A stretch of 64,000 bases of DNA from Bacillus sp. HNG (GCF_003400205.1 NZ_QUQV01000010.1:92524-156523); one strand, 5' to 3'; positions 26,260-34,733 are shown, counted from the stretch's first letter. Program-made: numbers and translations. The notes: generated by a model not told the origin, from the letters alone.

Positions 26260-26290
26260 ACCTAACTTCTATTGGAGTTAGGTTTTTTTC
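26260..26290 (+). terminator. Rho-independent terminator
   Basis: ACCTAACT (26260-26267) pairs with AGTTAGGT (26276-26283), then seven T. Its arm shares CATGRCCTAACTTCTATT with the hairpin at 24633. Confidence 0.75.
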
Positions 26291-26327
26291 ATTTTTTAGG
26301 AAAAATAAAGAAAAGGTTGGGAAATAA

Positions 26328-27521
26328 ATGGGAATTAGAAGATGGAAAGCATTAAATTTTGCAGTTTTTTTATGTTGTGTAATTTTGATTTTGGGTAAAG
26401 TTTTTTACGTAGGAATGTTGAATCGTTTGGAACCTTATCTGTTACTGACTATACTCATCGGTTCACTTTTATCGATTTATGAATCACGAAAAAATCGAGA
26501 GTTCCGCTTTTTGGTAGAAAATGCACCTTATGCGATTCTGCTAAAACGCGATGGGAAAATCATTTATATCAATGATACGGGTAAATTTTTAATTGGCGCC
26601 GATGATGAGAAGTCGGCCATCGGGCATTCACTTTATGATTTTATTCAGTACAATCCTGAAAAAACGACGAGGAAAGTTGAAAAAGGACATAAATTTAAGA
26701 AGATCACGGAGGGGAAAATTGACCATCCTGCACTGGGCGAAATAATTGTGGAAATAAAAATGATGCCAATTACTTTTCAAGGAGAAAGCTGTGAATATAT
26801 AGTTATCCGGGATATAACAGAGGTAAAAAAGAGCGAGGAACTCATTCAACAGACTGATAAGCTTTCAATGGTGGGGGAGATGGCAGCTGGGATCGCCCAC
26901 GAAATTCGAAATCCACTCACAAGCTTAAAGGGGTTTGCTCAGCTTTTACAGGCTGAAAAAACAAACGCCTATTCTGAGATAATGGTATCTGAAATTGATC
27001 GGATTAATACGATTGTCGATGAGATGCTGTTGCTCGCAAAGCCGAAAAAGCTGCAATTGCGAAAGCAAAAAATCACAAATGTGCTCAATGAAGTTGTGTT
27101 TTTATTAGACACCCAGGCGATTCTCCACAATATCCAAATTAAGACCGCCTATCATGATCTCAAAGGCGCGTTCATTCATTGTGAGGAGAACAAGCTGAAA
27201 CAGGTTTTTATTAACATCTTGAAAAATAGCATTGAAGCGATTGAAAGCGGGGGGCACATCGATATTTCACTGTATTCCAAAGGCGAAAATGCGATGATTC
27301 GAATTTCTGACAATGGTCCTGGAATACCGGCAGACAAGCTTTCGAAGATTGGTAAGGCCTTCTTTACCACAAAGGAAAAAGGAACCGGACTTGGCCTCAT
27401 GATTTGCCAAAACATCATTCAAGAACACGGCGGCCAAATGACGATCGACAGTGTCGAACACGAAGGAACAACCGTAGAAATATCATTGCCTATTATCGAA
27501 GAAGGTCTTCAAATCAGCTGA
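26328..27521 (+). CDS. PAS-containing sensor histidine kinase, sporulation-kinase type
   Basis: 397 residues: two N-terminal membrane helices (about 10-27 and 35-50), a PAS domain (about 60-165; FRFLVENAPYAILLKRDGKI, read in parts), HisKA with phospho-His in MAAGIAHEIRNPLTSLKGFAQL and HATPase (NILKNSIEAI, DNGPGIP, TTKEKGTGLGLMICQNI). The H-box matches KinA-KinE kinases that feed the Spo0 phosphorelay, and no response regulator is adjacent. Its signal is unknown; the neighbouring DUF2294 proteins might modulate it. A terminator overlaps the stop codon. Confidence 0.88.
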   Translation: MGIRRWKALNFAVFLCCVILILGKVFYVGMLNRLEPYLLLTILIGSLLSIYESRKNREFRFLVENAPYAILLKRDGKIIYINDTGKFLIGADDEKSAIGHSLYDFIQYNPEKTTRKVEKGHKFKKITEGKIDHPALGEIIVEIKMMPITFQGESCEYIVIRDITEVKKSEELIQQTDKLSMVGEMAAGIAHEIRNPLTSLKGFAQLLQAEKTNAYSEIMVSEIDRINTIVDEMLLLAKPKKLQLRKQKITNVLNEVVFLLDTQAILHNIQIKTAYHDLKGAFIHCEENKLKQVFINILKNSIEAIESGGHIDISLYSKGENAMIRISDNGPGIPADKLSKIGKAFFTTKEKGTGLGLMICQNIIQEHGGQMTIDSVEHEGTTVEISLPIIEEGLQIS

Positions 27522-27531
27522 AGACCTTTTT
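27502..27531 (+). terminator. Rho-independent terminator
   Basis: AAGGTCTTCA and TGAAGACCTT form a 10-bp stem spanning the kinase stop codon, followed by TTTTG. Confidence 0.75.
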
Positions 27532-27669
27532 GCGTTGCTTTGGGGAATATTGGGTGAGGAAAGGCTTGGGTGTAAAGGGGTGAATGCAAGTGGAAATTGT
27601 GCGCCCAGAGTTTTTCATTGGTGGGATGAAGGACCGAACACGGCCTGGGCTTGAGCGGAAAGTCCTTCA

Positions 27670-27945
27670 TCTCATTTATGAAGAGGAAACCAACCTCAGC
27701 CCTTCAACAAAATCCTCTTCATCAAGGTAATGAAGAGGAAATCGAACTCAGACCTATACCAAAATCCTTTTCATCAAGGCAATGAAGAGGAAATCGAACT
27801 AAGACCTTCATCAAAATCCTCTTCATCAAGGCAATGAAGAGGAAAGTGAACTCAGCCCCTTATCAAAATCCTTTTCATCGAGGCTATGAAGAGGAAATCG
27901 AACTAAAACCTTCATCAAAATCCTCTTCATCAAGGCTATGAGACC
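27670..27945. repeat. Tandem 52-bp palindromic repeat array
   Basis: ATGAAGAGG-type words start at 27678, 27730, 27782, 27834 and 27886, with a degenerate sixth at 27938: exactly 52 bases apart. Each junction is a hairpin, CCTCTTCAT-CAAGGCA-ATGAAGAGG, and some left arms read CCTTTTCAT, keeping pairing by G-U. The flank 27532-27669 contains GATGAAGGAC paired with GTCCTTCATC but no supported gene. Confidence 0.85.
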
Positions 27946-27999
27946 CTAACTCAAACGCACCCGCATCCCATATGAAAGTTCTTCATCGGATCTTCTAAC

Positions 28000-28368
28000 T
28001 CACTTATCATCTGATTCTAACGACTTCACTACTTTTAACCCAACATCTGTGCCATTCTCAGCAATATGCTTCAACATTGATAACTTGTTGTTCCAGAATT
28101 GGTTGAAATAGGAAAGCCATTCGTGTAGCTCTGAAAAAGATTCAGGCTGAAGGCGATAGCGTTTTTCTCTTCCGACTTTCTGACCACTCACTAAATTTGC
28201 TTCAGAAAGAATGTGGAGGTGCTTTGCTACAGCCGTTCGGCTCATTGAAAAATGACTAGTGATTTCCGAAATGGGCAGTTCCTTTTTAGAAAGAAGACGA
28301 AGTACCTCTCTGCGTGTTGGGTCAGCAATCGCTTGGAATACATCATATTTTTGAGCTGATTCTGACAC
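28000..28368 (-). CDS. ArsR-family transcriptional regulator
   Basis: About 122 residues from GTG 28368, whose first base is the last base of the upstream stop codon (TAGTG overlap) and which has AGGTGG upstream. Winged helix: FQAIADPTRREVLRLLSKKE and SEITSHFSMSRTAVAKHLHIL. No metal-binding Cys cluster (ELCVCDL type) is present, so it probably does not sense metal. Coupled to an SRPBCC gene; such pairs are common and the regulator usually represses its own operon. A matching palindrome overlaps the promoter at 28814-28864. Confidence 0.88.
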   Translation of the reverse strand: MSESAQKYDVFQAIADPTRREVLRLLSKKELPISEITSHFSMSRTAVAKHLHILSEANLVSGQKVGREKRYRLQPESFSELHEWLSYFNQFWNNKLSMLKHIAENGTDVGLKVVKSLESDDK

Positions 28369-28784
28369 TAATTTGTCGCCACCTGACGCAGTTTTTGTAC
28401 GATACCTGCCCAACCGCCATTCATTGTTTCACGAACTTCAGCAGTTGTTCGATTGGCTTTTCCGATGATCTCTTCAGAATCCTTCCAGCCACCATGAATG
28501 AGGGTGAATTCTGTTTTACCGTCAATTTCTTTTAATAGGAACTCCACATACCAGCCGTCAGTATCCCAAGAAAATGTAAGGTGATGTGGTGGGTCGACTT
28601 CCAACACCTTACAAGGAGAAGGTCCGAATGGAGATTGGATATGAAATTCATGTCCTTCCTTAGCGACCAAGTCATTTGGCATAAACCAAGTTCCGATTGC
28701 CTCTCCAGTCGACACAAGATCCCATACTTTTTGAATTGGTGCTTCGATTAATACTGTTTGTTTTATATCAGGTACAGTTGCCAT
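28368..28784 (-). CDS. SRPBCC (AHSA1-like) domain protein
   Basis: 138 residues of the START/AHSA1 fold: [25 protein letters not shown] (read in two parts), [19 protein letters not shown], and the closing helix [16 protein letters not shown]. These helix-grip folds bind hydrophobic ligands. It is the first gene of an operon with the ArsR regulator, starting at ATG 28784 behind AAAAGGAGAATG. It may bind the compound whose presence relieves repression; that is an inference from the pairing. Confidence 0.88.
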   Translation of the reverse strand: MATVPDIKQTVLIEAPIQKVWDLVSTGEAIGTWFMPNDLVAKEGHEFHIQSPFGPSPCKVLEVDPPHHLTFSWDTDGWYVEFLLKEIDGKTEFTLIHGGWKDSEEIIGKANRTTAEVRETMNGGWAGIVQKLRQVATN

Positions 28785-28813
28785 AAATCATTCTCCTTTT
28801 AAAATAAAATAAA

Positions 28814-28864
28814 ACCATTTGGTTTCGTATTTAGATTATATGAAACCAAAAGGTGTTATGTCAA
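28814..28864 (-). promoter_or_regulatory. Promoter and ArsR-type operator of the SRPBCC-ArsR operon
   Basis: On the minus strand TTGACA (28859-28864), an 18-base spacer and TATAAT (28835-28840) make a strong promoter. ACCATTTGGTTTC (28814-28826) and GAAACCAAAAGGT (28842-28854) are inverted arms with one mismatch, one lying in the spacer and one downstream of the -10, ideal for repression. Confidence 0.7.
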
Positions 28865-29041
28865 GAAGGTTATATTACAATAGTATGTGCAATTTATAAA
28901 AATCAAACGTTGGATATTTGTGGCGGTTTTGTAAGCAAGATTCTCAGTTCAAATATTGAAAGTGACAAAAAATAGGAGTATGCTAGATTATGTAATGAAA
29001 ATTTAACTATTTTACTATATTAATTGAGGGGGAATTACCCT

Positions 29042-29761
29042 ATGGATATGCTATCAATTCTTGGACTAGCTATCTCTTCTGGAGCGACAATCGCTTTATT
29101 AAAAATCATAGCAATTGATATTATTTTATCTGGAGACAATGCTGTTGTAATCGCAATGGCAACTAGAAACCTTCCGAAAGATCAGCAAAATAAGGCCATC
29201 TTTTGGGGAACAGCAGGGGCTGTTATTTTACGTATTTTATTTGCAGCTGTCATTGTGTACTTATTAAAAATTCCATTTGTGAATGTGATTGGTGGAGTAC
29301 TACTTCTATTCATCGCCTATAAGGTATTGGTTGAAGATGAGGGAGAAGCACATGTGAAGTCTTCAAATGGTATTATGGCAGCAATTGGTACGATTATCAT
29401 GGCCGATGCGGTAATGAGTCTTGATAATGTTGTTGCGGTTGCAGGTGCTGCAGACGGACACATTGGAATGATTGCACTTGGGGTTCTTATCAGTATTCCG
29501 ATTATGATCTTTGGTTCTAAATTCATTGTAAAAGCCATGAACAGATTTGCTTGGATTGCTTATATCGGTGCGGGTATTCTTGCCTGGACTGCAGGAGAAA
29601 TGGTATTTAAGGATAAAGGGCTAACAAACTTCCTTCACATTGAACATGGACCTGTAACATACCTAATCGCTGCAGTATTAACCATCCTTGTCCTAGGACT
29701 TGGATATACAAAAAACAAAAAAATCGCAGCAAAACGAGAAGCATTACAACATACAGCATAA
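29042..29761 (+). CDS. TerC family membrane protein
   Basis: 239 residues from ATG 29042 (GAGGGGG at 29026-29032). About seven helices with the TerC signatures IIAIDIILSGDNAVVIAMA and IIMADAVMSLDNVVAVAGA, the paired acidic motifs thought to bind metal. Family members are tied to manganese export or metal loading of secreted enzymes. No yybP-ykoY manganese riboswitch was seen in the 255 bases upstream. Monocistronic with a strong terminator. Confidence 0.9.
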   Translation: MDMLSILGLAISSGATIALLKIIAIDIILSGDNAVVIAMATRNLPKDQQNKAIFWGTAGAVILRILFAAVIVYLLKIPFVNVIGGVLLLFIAYKVLVEDEGEAHVKSSNGIMAAIGTIIMADAVMSLDNVVAVAGAADGHIGMIALGVLISIPIMIFGSKFIVKAMNRFAWIAYIGAGILAWTAGEMVFKDKGLTNFLHIEHGPVTYLIAAVLTILVLGLGYTKNKKIAAKREALQHTA

Positions 29762-29770
29762 TAAAACGTA

Positions 29771-29802
29771 AGGCCAAATCATTACTGATTTGGCCTTTTT
29801 CT
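29771..29802 (+). terminator. Rho-independent terminator
   Basis: AGGCCAAATCA and TGATTTGGCCT form an 11-bp stem followed by TTTTC. Confidence 0.85.
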
Positions 29803-29817
29803 ATTACATAAACGTAG

Positions 29818-29885
29818 CCACAGGGACGGTTCCTGTGGCTCCTAATTGATGCTTGAAAGGGGACCGGTAGAACCGTCCCTTTGGT
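29818..29885. repeat. Dispersed GGGACGGTTC repeat, inverted pair
   Basis: CAGGGACGGTTCCTGTGGCTCC is followed by the inverted GGGGACCGGTAGAACCGTCCC, between the convergent terC and mreBH genes. Confidence 0.75.
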
Positions 29886-29887
29886 CT

Positions 29888-30895
29888 TTATTTTGCAATT
29901 TTGTGAAGTTTGTGGATGATGCTTAGGGAACGGCCTGTTCCGACGGCAACTGATTCAAGCGGGTTTGGAGCAAGGTGGACAGGAACAAAGATTTCCTGGC
30001 TAAGCCACTCCTGCAGACCATTTAATAACGCACTGCCGCCTGTTAAAATGATCCCGCGGTCCACAATATCACCACTTAATTCTGGTGGGCAATCCTCTAA
30101 TGTTGCACGAATTGCTTCTAAAATATGAAGTAATGACTCTTTTAATGTTTCTTGCACTTCGGTTGAACGTAAGGTAATGGTTTTAGGAAGACCTGTAACA
30201 AGGTCACGACCTCGGATTTCCATTGTTTTTACTTCATGATCAATAAGGGCATATCCGATTTCAAATTTAATCTGTTCGGCGGTATGTTCCCCAATCAAGA
30301 CATTGTATTTTTTTCGTACATATTGAATGATATCCTCATCAAACTGGTCACCACCAATTCGCACGGAGTTACACGTTACTACGCCGCCAAAGGAAATAAT
30401 CGCGACTTCTGTATTCCCCCCGCCGATATCAACGACTACGTTGGCTACTGGCTCATCAACAGGTAAATCTGAACCAACTGCAGCAGCTACTGGCTCTTCG
30501 ATTAAGTAAACTTGTTTAGCGCCACATTGTCTAATCGCATCCTGGATCGCACGTCGCTCAACAGAGGTTGACCCAGAAGGTGTACAAACGACCACATTCG
30601 GTTTGCGAATCGAGTACCCAATTTTTTGACTAACTTTCTTCATAATATGGCGAAGCATGTCAGCTGTCACGTTGAAGTCTGCAATCACACCTTTTCGTAA
30701 AGGGCGAATTGTCACGATTTTTTCAGGTGTTTTTCCAATCATTCTTTTTGCATCTGTACCAACAGCAATGACATTGTTAGTTTCCGTGTCAATAGCCACA
30801 ACGGATGGCTCATTAATAATGATGCCTTTATTTTTAGTGTATACCAAAATATTTGCAGTTCCTAAATCAATTCCTATTTCCGTATTTGAAAACAT
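29888..30895 (-). CDS. mreBH: MreBH, actin-like cell-shape protein
   Basis: 335 residues from ATG 30895 (GGATGGAG upstream), the same length as B. subtilis MreBH. Actin-fold motifs: phosphate 1 in [14 protein letters not shown], connect 1 and phosphate 2 in [19 protein letters not shown], and the adenosine motif [13 protein letters not shown]. It forms membrane-bound filaments that guide lateral-wall synthesis and autolysin placement. In B. subtilis mreBH is transcribed alone; here too it is monocistronic. Confidence 0.93.
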   Translation of the reverse strand: MFSNTEIGIDLGTANILVYTKNKGIIINEPSVVAIDTETNNVIAVGTDAKRMIGKTPEKIVTIRPLRKGVIADFNVTADMLRHIMKKVSQKIGYSIRKPNVVVCTPSGSTSVERRAIQDAIRQCGAKQVYLIEEPVAAAVGSDLPVDEPVANVVVDIGGGNTEVAIISFGGVVTCNSVRIGGDQFDEDIIQYVRKKYNVLIGEHTAEQIKFEIGYALIDHEVKTMEIRGRDLVTGLPKTITLRSTEVQETLKESLLHILEAIRATLEDCPPELSGDIVDRGIILTGGSALLNGLQEWLSQEIFVPVHLAPNPLESVAVGTGRSLSIIHKLHKIAK

Positions 30896-31168
30896 ATTAT
30901 CTCCATCCTTCAAAGAGTTTGGTGTTATATACTAATAGCCATGAAACATTCGTCCGAAATATTTAAGCTATTCCTTTTAAAATTGATGAGTAGTCATATT
31001 AACCTACTTCACCTTATAAGAATTCATGAAAATGTGTCGATTTTTGGGGGTTGTTGTCATATTGTAAAAAATGAAACATAGGAGAAATATAAGTGAAGAA
31101 TGGCAATTTGTTCAAAATACACGTAAAATAGTAATAGATGAAACACTCCAAAAAGGAGGGTGAAGACG

Positions 31169-31540
31169 ATGGATTTTTCAAGTATTATATCTGAGGATAA
31201 AATTCGCAAGGCGTATATGGATGGGGAATTTGACAACCTTCCTGGATACGGAAAGCCGCTTAAGCTTGATGATGATTCCGCGATTCCAGAGGATCTTCGC
31301 ATGGCCTATCGTGTCATGAAAAACTCTGGCTTCATTAATGAAGAAACGGAGATTAAAAAAGAGCTACTCACCATTGAGAACTTACTTGATAATTGTGAAG
31401 ATGAGGAGCAACGAGTTATCTATCAGAAAAAGCTAAACGAAAAACAGTTTCGCTTAAATCAAATCTTAAAAAATAGAAAGACCTCGCATTCAGCGGTTTT
31501 CAAAGACTATCAAATGAAATTGCATAACAAGTTTAAATAA
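31169..31540 (+). CDS. DUF1992 (DnaJ-like C-terminal) family protein
   Basis: 123 residues from ATG 31169 behind AAGGAGGGTGA. The family signature is the N-terminal IISEDKIRKAYMDGEFDNLPG and GKPLKLDDDS, followed by a helical, charged tail. DUF1992 proteins are called DnaJ-homologue-like but lack a J domain here; their role is unknown. A terminator follows. Confidence 0.85.
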   Translation: MDFSSIISEDKIRKAYMDGEFDNLPGYGKPLKLDDDSAIPEDLRMAYRVMKNSGFINEETEIKKELLTIENLLDNCEDEEQRVIYQKKLNEKQFRLNQILKNRKTSHSAVFKDYQMKLHNKFK

Positions 31541-31547
31541 AGTAGAG

Positions 31548-31578
31548 GGGGCCAAAACATTGCGTTTTGCCCTTTTCT
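31548..31578 (+). terminator. Rho-independent terminator
   Basis: GGGCCAAAAC and GTTTTGCCC form a stem with one bulged base, followed by CTTTTC and a T-rich tail. Confidence 0.65.
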
Positions 31579-31598
31579 TTTAGGAGTGAAAGACAGTG

Positions 31599-31970
31599 AT
31601 GATAGAAAATTTAGCGTTAAAACGGATTTATGAACCTGCTAGTGAGGAAGATGGTAAACGGATATTAGTGGACCGCATCTGGCCACGAGGTATTTCAAAG
31701 GACAAAGCACAACTTGATCTGTGGATGAAGGAAATTGCCCCAAGCACGGAGCTTCGCAAGGAATTTAACCACAAACCTGAACGATTTGAAGAATTTAAAG
31801 AGCAGTACATAAAAGAATTACAGGAAGACGATGAGAAAAGATTGGCAATCGAGGAATTACTACGCATGATCGAGAAAGAAAAAGTGACTCTTCTATTTGG
31901 TGCAAAGGATGAAATGCATAACCAGGCGGTTGTCTTGAAGGAAGTGCTGGAGCGTGAATTGGAACAATAA
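31599..31970 (+). CDS. DUF488 family protein
   Basis: 123 residues from ATG 31599. Family motifs are KRIYEPASEEDGKRILVDRIWPRG, read in two parts, DLWMKEIAPSTELRKEF and VTLLFGAKDEMHNQAVVLKE. DUF488 proteins are small, soluble and have no agreed function. The TAGGAGTG site lies upstream. Tandem repeats with a 20-bp period begin 15 bases after the stop. Confidence 0.85.
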   Translation: MIENLALKRIYEPASEEDGKRILVDRIWPRGISKDKAQLDLWMKEIAPSTELRKEFNHKPERFEEFKEQYIKELQEDDEKRLAIEELLRMIEKEKVTLLFGAKDEMHNQAVVLKEVLERELEQ

Positions 31971-31984
31971 ATGTAAAAATGGGT

Positions 31985-32080
31985 TAGTGGCAGTATTTCT
32001 AGAATAGCGGCAGTATTTTTAGAATAGTGGCAGTAAATTTCAGATAATGGCAGTATTTTTACATTAGCGGCAGTAAATGA
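31985..32080. repeat. Short tandem repeat, 20-bp period
   Basis: GGCAGTA starts at 31989, 32009, 32029, 32049 and 32069, exactly every 20 bases, in AGCGGCAGTATTTTTAGAAT-like units. Confidence 0.85.
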
Positions 32081-32134
32081 GGAATCATAGCCTCTCACTA
32101 TACAAAGTACCTGCTCTACACACCAGTAATAAAT

Positions 32135-32163
32135 TTGACCAACTTGTATATACAAGTTACACT
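32135..32163 (+). promoter_or_regulatory. treA promoter with TreR-type operator
   Basis: TTGACC (32135-32140) and TACACT (32158-32163) are 17 bases apart. The spacer is almost exactly the perfect palindrome AACTTGTATATACAAGTT (32141-32158), containing the TTGTATATACAA core of the B. subtilis TreR operator. Repression by a TreR encoded elsewhere is expected. Confidence 0.8.
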
Positions 32164-32231
32164 ACTATTATAAATAAAGTTTTTTATTTATGAAATACTA
32201 CAAGAAATTATTATTTATGGTGGTGTAGCAG

Positions 32232-33920
32232 TTGAAACAGCCTTGGTGGAAGAAGTCTGTCGTTTATCAAATTTATCCAAAGAGTTTTAATGATACAACT
32301 GGTGACGGTCTTGGTGACCTACAAGGGATCATCGAAAAACTCGACTATTTGAAAGCATTAGGTATTGATGTTATTTGGTTAACGCCAATTTACAAATCCC
32401 CGCAACGAGATAACGGGTACGATATAAGTGATTATTTTGCAATTCAAGAAGAATATGGCACGATGGAGGATTTTGACCGCTTGCTTGAAGAAGCTCATTC
32501 TCGCGGCATTAAACTGATTATGGACATCGTTGTCAATCATACGTCAACTGAAAACGAATGGTTTAAGAAATCTCGTGAATCAAAGGATAATCCATATCGA
32601 GATTTTTATATTTGGAAGGACCCTAAAGACGGCCAACCGCCAAATAATTGGGAGTCTAAGTTTGGTGGAAATGCCTGGGAGTATGATGAAAAAACGGGTC
32701 AATACTACCTCCATCTTTTTGATGTGACACAGGCCGATCTGAATTGGGAAAACGAAGAAGTTCGTCAAAAAGTCTATGATATGATGACATTCTGGTTTGA
32801 AAAAGGGGTAGATGGCTTCCGTCTAGATGTCATCAACTTAATTTCAAAAGACCCAAGCTTCCCTGATGACGATGGTTCAGTGCCTCCTGGCGATGGACGA
32901 AAGTTTTATACGGATGGTCCGCGTGTCCATGAATTCATGCATGAAATGAATCAGAAGGTTTTTTCGAAATACGATAGTATGACGGTTGGAGAAATGTCTT
33001 CAACAACAATTGACGATTGTATTAATTACTCGAATCCTGAACGCGAAGAGCTAAGTATGACCTTTAATTTCCATCATTTAAAAGTCGATTATCCAAACGG
33101 GGATAAATGGACCGTTGCCGATTTTGACTTCCAAGCGTTAAAAAGAATCCTTTCGACCTGGCAGGTGGAAATGCATAATGGTGGGGGCTGGAATGCGCTA
33201 TTTTGGTGCAACCATGACCAACCTCGTATTGTATCGAGATATGGGGATGATGGTAAGTATTTAACAGAATCAGCGAAAATGCTTGCGACAACGATTCATA
33301 TGATGCAAGGTACTCCTTATATTTATCAGGGGGAAGAAATCGGTATGACCAATCCGAAATTCGAGGATATCTCAGAATATCGCGATGTCGAGTCCTTGAA
33401 TATGTATAACATTAAAAAAGAACAGGGCATGAGCAACGAAGAAATCATTGAGATTTTAAAGCATAAATCACGTGATAATTCACGTACACCTGTACAATGG
33501 GATGCATCTGAGCATGCTGGCTTCACAAGTGGAACACCGTGGATCAATGTCGCTGACAACTACAAAACCATTAACGTGGAAAACGCATTAGAGGACAAAA
33601 ACTCCGTCTTTTATCATTATCAAAAATTGATTAAGCTACGCAAAGAATACGATATTATCACGTACGGGGATTACGAACTATTACTCGATGAAGACCCGCA
33701 AATCTTTGCATATGTAAGAAACGGAGAAAAGGAGAAGCTTCTAGTTGTCAATAATTTTTATGGGAAGGAAGCTACATTCGAAATTCCTGAAAACATTGAG
33801 ATTGAAAATTACACAACGGATCTTCTCATTTCCAACTATGGAGACTCCCAAACTGATATTTCAAACGGAATCAACTTACGCCCTTATGAATCCGTGGTGT
33901 TTCATTTAACCGCAAAATAA
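32232..33920 (+). CDS. treA: Trehalose-6-phosphate hydrolase (alpha-phosphotrehalase, GH13)
   Basis: 562 residues, close to B. subtilis TreA along its whole length: PWWKKSVVYQIYPKSFNDTTG, DIVVNHTSTENEWF, the nucleophile region GVDGFRLDVINLISK, the general acid in SMTVGEMSSTT, and FWCNHDQPRIVSRYGDDGKY. It splits imported trehalose 6-phosphate into glucose and glucose 6-phosphate. Oligo-1,6-glucosidase is the alternative, but the phosphate-type motifs and a TreR operator favour TreA. The start is TTG 32232 with a weak GGTGGTG site. The usual treP and treR neighbours are absent from the window. Confidence 0.92.
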   Translation: MKQPWWKKSVVYQIYPKSFNDTTGDGLGDLQGIIEKLDYLKALGIDVIWLTPIYKSPQRDNGYDISDYFAIQEEYGTMEDFDRLLEEAHSRGIKLIMDIVVNHTSTENEWFKKSRESKDNPYRDFYIWKDPKDGQPPNNWESKFGGNAWEYDEKTGQYYLHLFDVTQADLNWENEEVRQKVYDMMTFWFEKGVDGFRLDVINLISKDPSFPDDDGSVPPGDGRKFYTDGPRVHEFMHEMNQKVFSKYDSMTVGEMSSTTIDDCINYSNPEREELSMTFNFHHLKVDYPNGDKWTVADFDFQALKRILSTWQVEMHNGGGWNALFWCNHDQPRIVSRYGDDGKYLTESAKMLATTIHMMQGTPYIYQGEEIGMTNPKFEDISEYRDVESLNMYNIKKEQGMSNEEIIEILKHKSRDNSRTPVQWDASEHAGFTSGTPWINVADNYKTINVENALEDKNSVFYHYQKLIKLRKEYDIITYGDYELLLDEDPQIFAYVRNGEKEKLLVVNNFYGKEATFEIPENIEIENYTTDLLISNYGDSQTDISNGINLRPYESVVFHLTAK

Positions 33921-33950
33921 AAAAGTGTAGACGTTAGCCTACACTGTGAG

Positions 33951-33982
33951 AGCCATGCCCGCGATTGGGTGTGGCTTTTTTA
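33951..33982 (+). terminator. Rho-independent terminator
   Basis: AGCCATGCCC and GGGTGTGGCT form a 10-bp stem with two wobble pairs, followed by six T. Confidence 0.8.
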
Positions 33983-34123
33983 TAAATCTTGATCTTTGGG
34001 CAGCGGGTCAATTCTTGTGGAATCATCGTTGTCCATCGAGGTTGCAACAAAGTAAAACCAGAATCCAGCGGAGATAAAATACAATACAGCTATTCCAATA
34101 AGCGTTAGCCATAGTCCTAACAT
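33980..34123 (-). CDS. Small single-pass membrane protein, 47 aa
   Basis: Start ATG 34123 is used because AAAGGGGGG lies 7 bases upstream; the longer frame has no site. One long hydrophobic helix (MLGLWLTLIGIAVLYF, then ISAGFWFYFVAT) is followed by an acidic tail ending DPLPKDQDL. The family is not recognised. It faces treA and abuts its terminator. Confidence 0.65.
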   Translation of the reverse strand: MLGLWLTLIGIAVLYFISAGFWFYFVATSMDNDDSTRIDPLPKDQDL

Positions 34124-34280
34124 GTGTATTCCCCCCTTTAGATTGGGGCTATAAGGCGGTAGAACAAGGAAGTAATAGTGGGACACCCGTCCCGTGATAC
34201 AAATATGCCCCTTTGTATACGTATATGCATGGTGGAGGAGTTATTGACTGAAAATTAGAAATAAGATAATTGTGTCTTCG

Positions 34281-34450
34281 TGGACAAATGTGCTTTTGGT
34301 GGAGATATGCGTCAGTTCGTTAGGATATGCGCCCTTTTGCGGGATAAATGCGTCGTCCTGCCAATATTTGCGTCAACGAGTGAATTTATGCGTCCTTTTG
34401 CGTTTATATGCATTTCACCGCCAAAGTATGCACCGACAGACATTTGCATC
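34281..34450. repeat. Short degenerate tandem repeat, about 20-bp period
   Basis: ATGCG-like words start at 34288, 34307, 34327, 34348, 34368, 34388, 34408 and 34428 (spacings 19, 20, 21, 20, 20, 20, 20). Units read like ATATGCGTC-N11. Short open frames crossing it have no ribosome site and are not genes. Confidence 0.75.
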
Positions 34451-34470
34451 ACCCTAAAACCAACCTAAAC

Positions 34471-34493
34471 AAAAAAAGCGACCGACATGGCCG
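34471..34493 (-). terminator. Terminator of yfkK
   Basis: On the minus strand GCGGCC-ATGTC-GGTCGC is followed by seven T. Confidence 0.65.
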
Positions 34494-34505
34494 CCATTCT
34501 ATGTA

Positions 34506-34733
34506 TTATTTATTTTTGCGTAAGCTTCCGAGTTCTTCGACGAGTGCTTGCATTTCGTTCGGGCTAAATGAGTTCTTTTTCATGGTGAGGTCGTAGATGT
34601 CCTTTAATTCCTCGTACATTTCTTCATCAAAATGAGAAGGTTTAATGGCACCGATGTTAAGCACTTTCAGCTTTTCTTTGATTTTTTCAATCATAAACTC
34701 TACATTTTCGACCGACTTTTGTGAGAGATCCAT
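34506..34733 (-). CDS. yfkK: UPF0435/DUF1128 family protein YfkK
   Basis: 75 residues, all helical, matching Yfk[22 protein letters not shown] (in two parts), [29 protein letters not shown]. No known function. GAAAGGATG precedes ATG 34733. It lies divergent from yfkJ, as in B. subtilis-like gene order. Length is typical. Confidence 0.9.
   Translation of the reverse strand: MDLSQKSVENVEFMIEKIKEKLKVLNIGAIKPSHFDEEMYEELKDIYDLTMKKNSFSPNEMQALVEELGSLRKNK

Noticed and set aside
27584..27727. 47-codon frame starting at ATG 27584 behind AAAGGGGTGA
   Set aside because: Its second half is translated from the 52-bp repeats, and the protein has no recognisable pattern.
28865..29041. Manganese (yybP-ykoY) riboswitch upstream of terC
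   Set aside because: The conserved motif and terminator hairpin are not present.
32232..33920. Oligo-1,6-glucosidase (malL)
   Set aside because: Closer match to phosphotrehalase along the length, and a TreR-type operator lies in the promoter.
34272..34596. Three overlapping 61-62-residue frames
   Set aside because: Read through the 20-bp repeats and into yfkK antisense; no ribosome sites.
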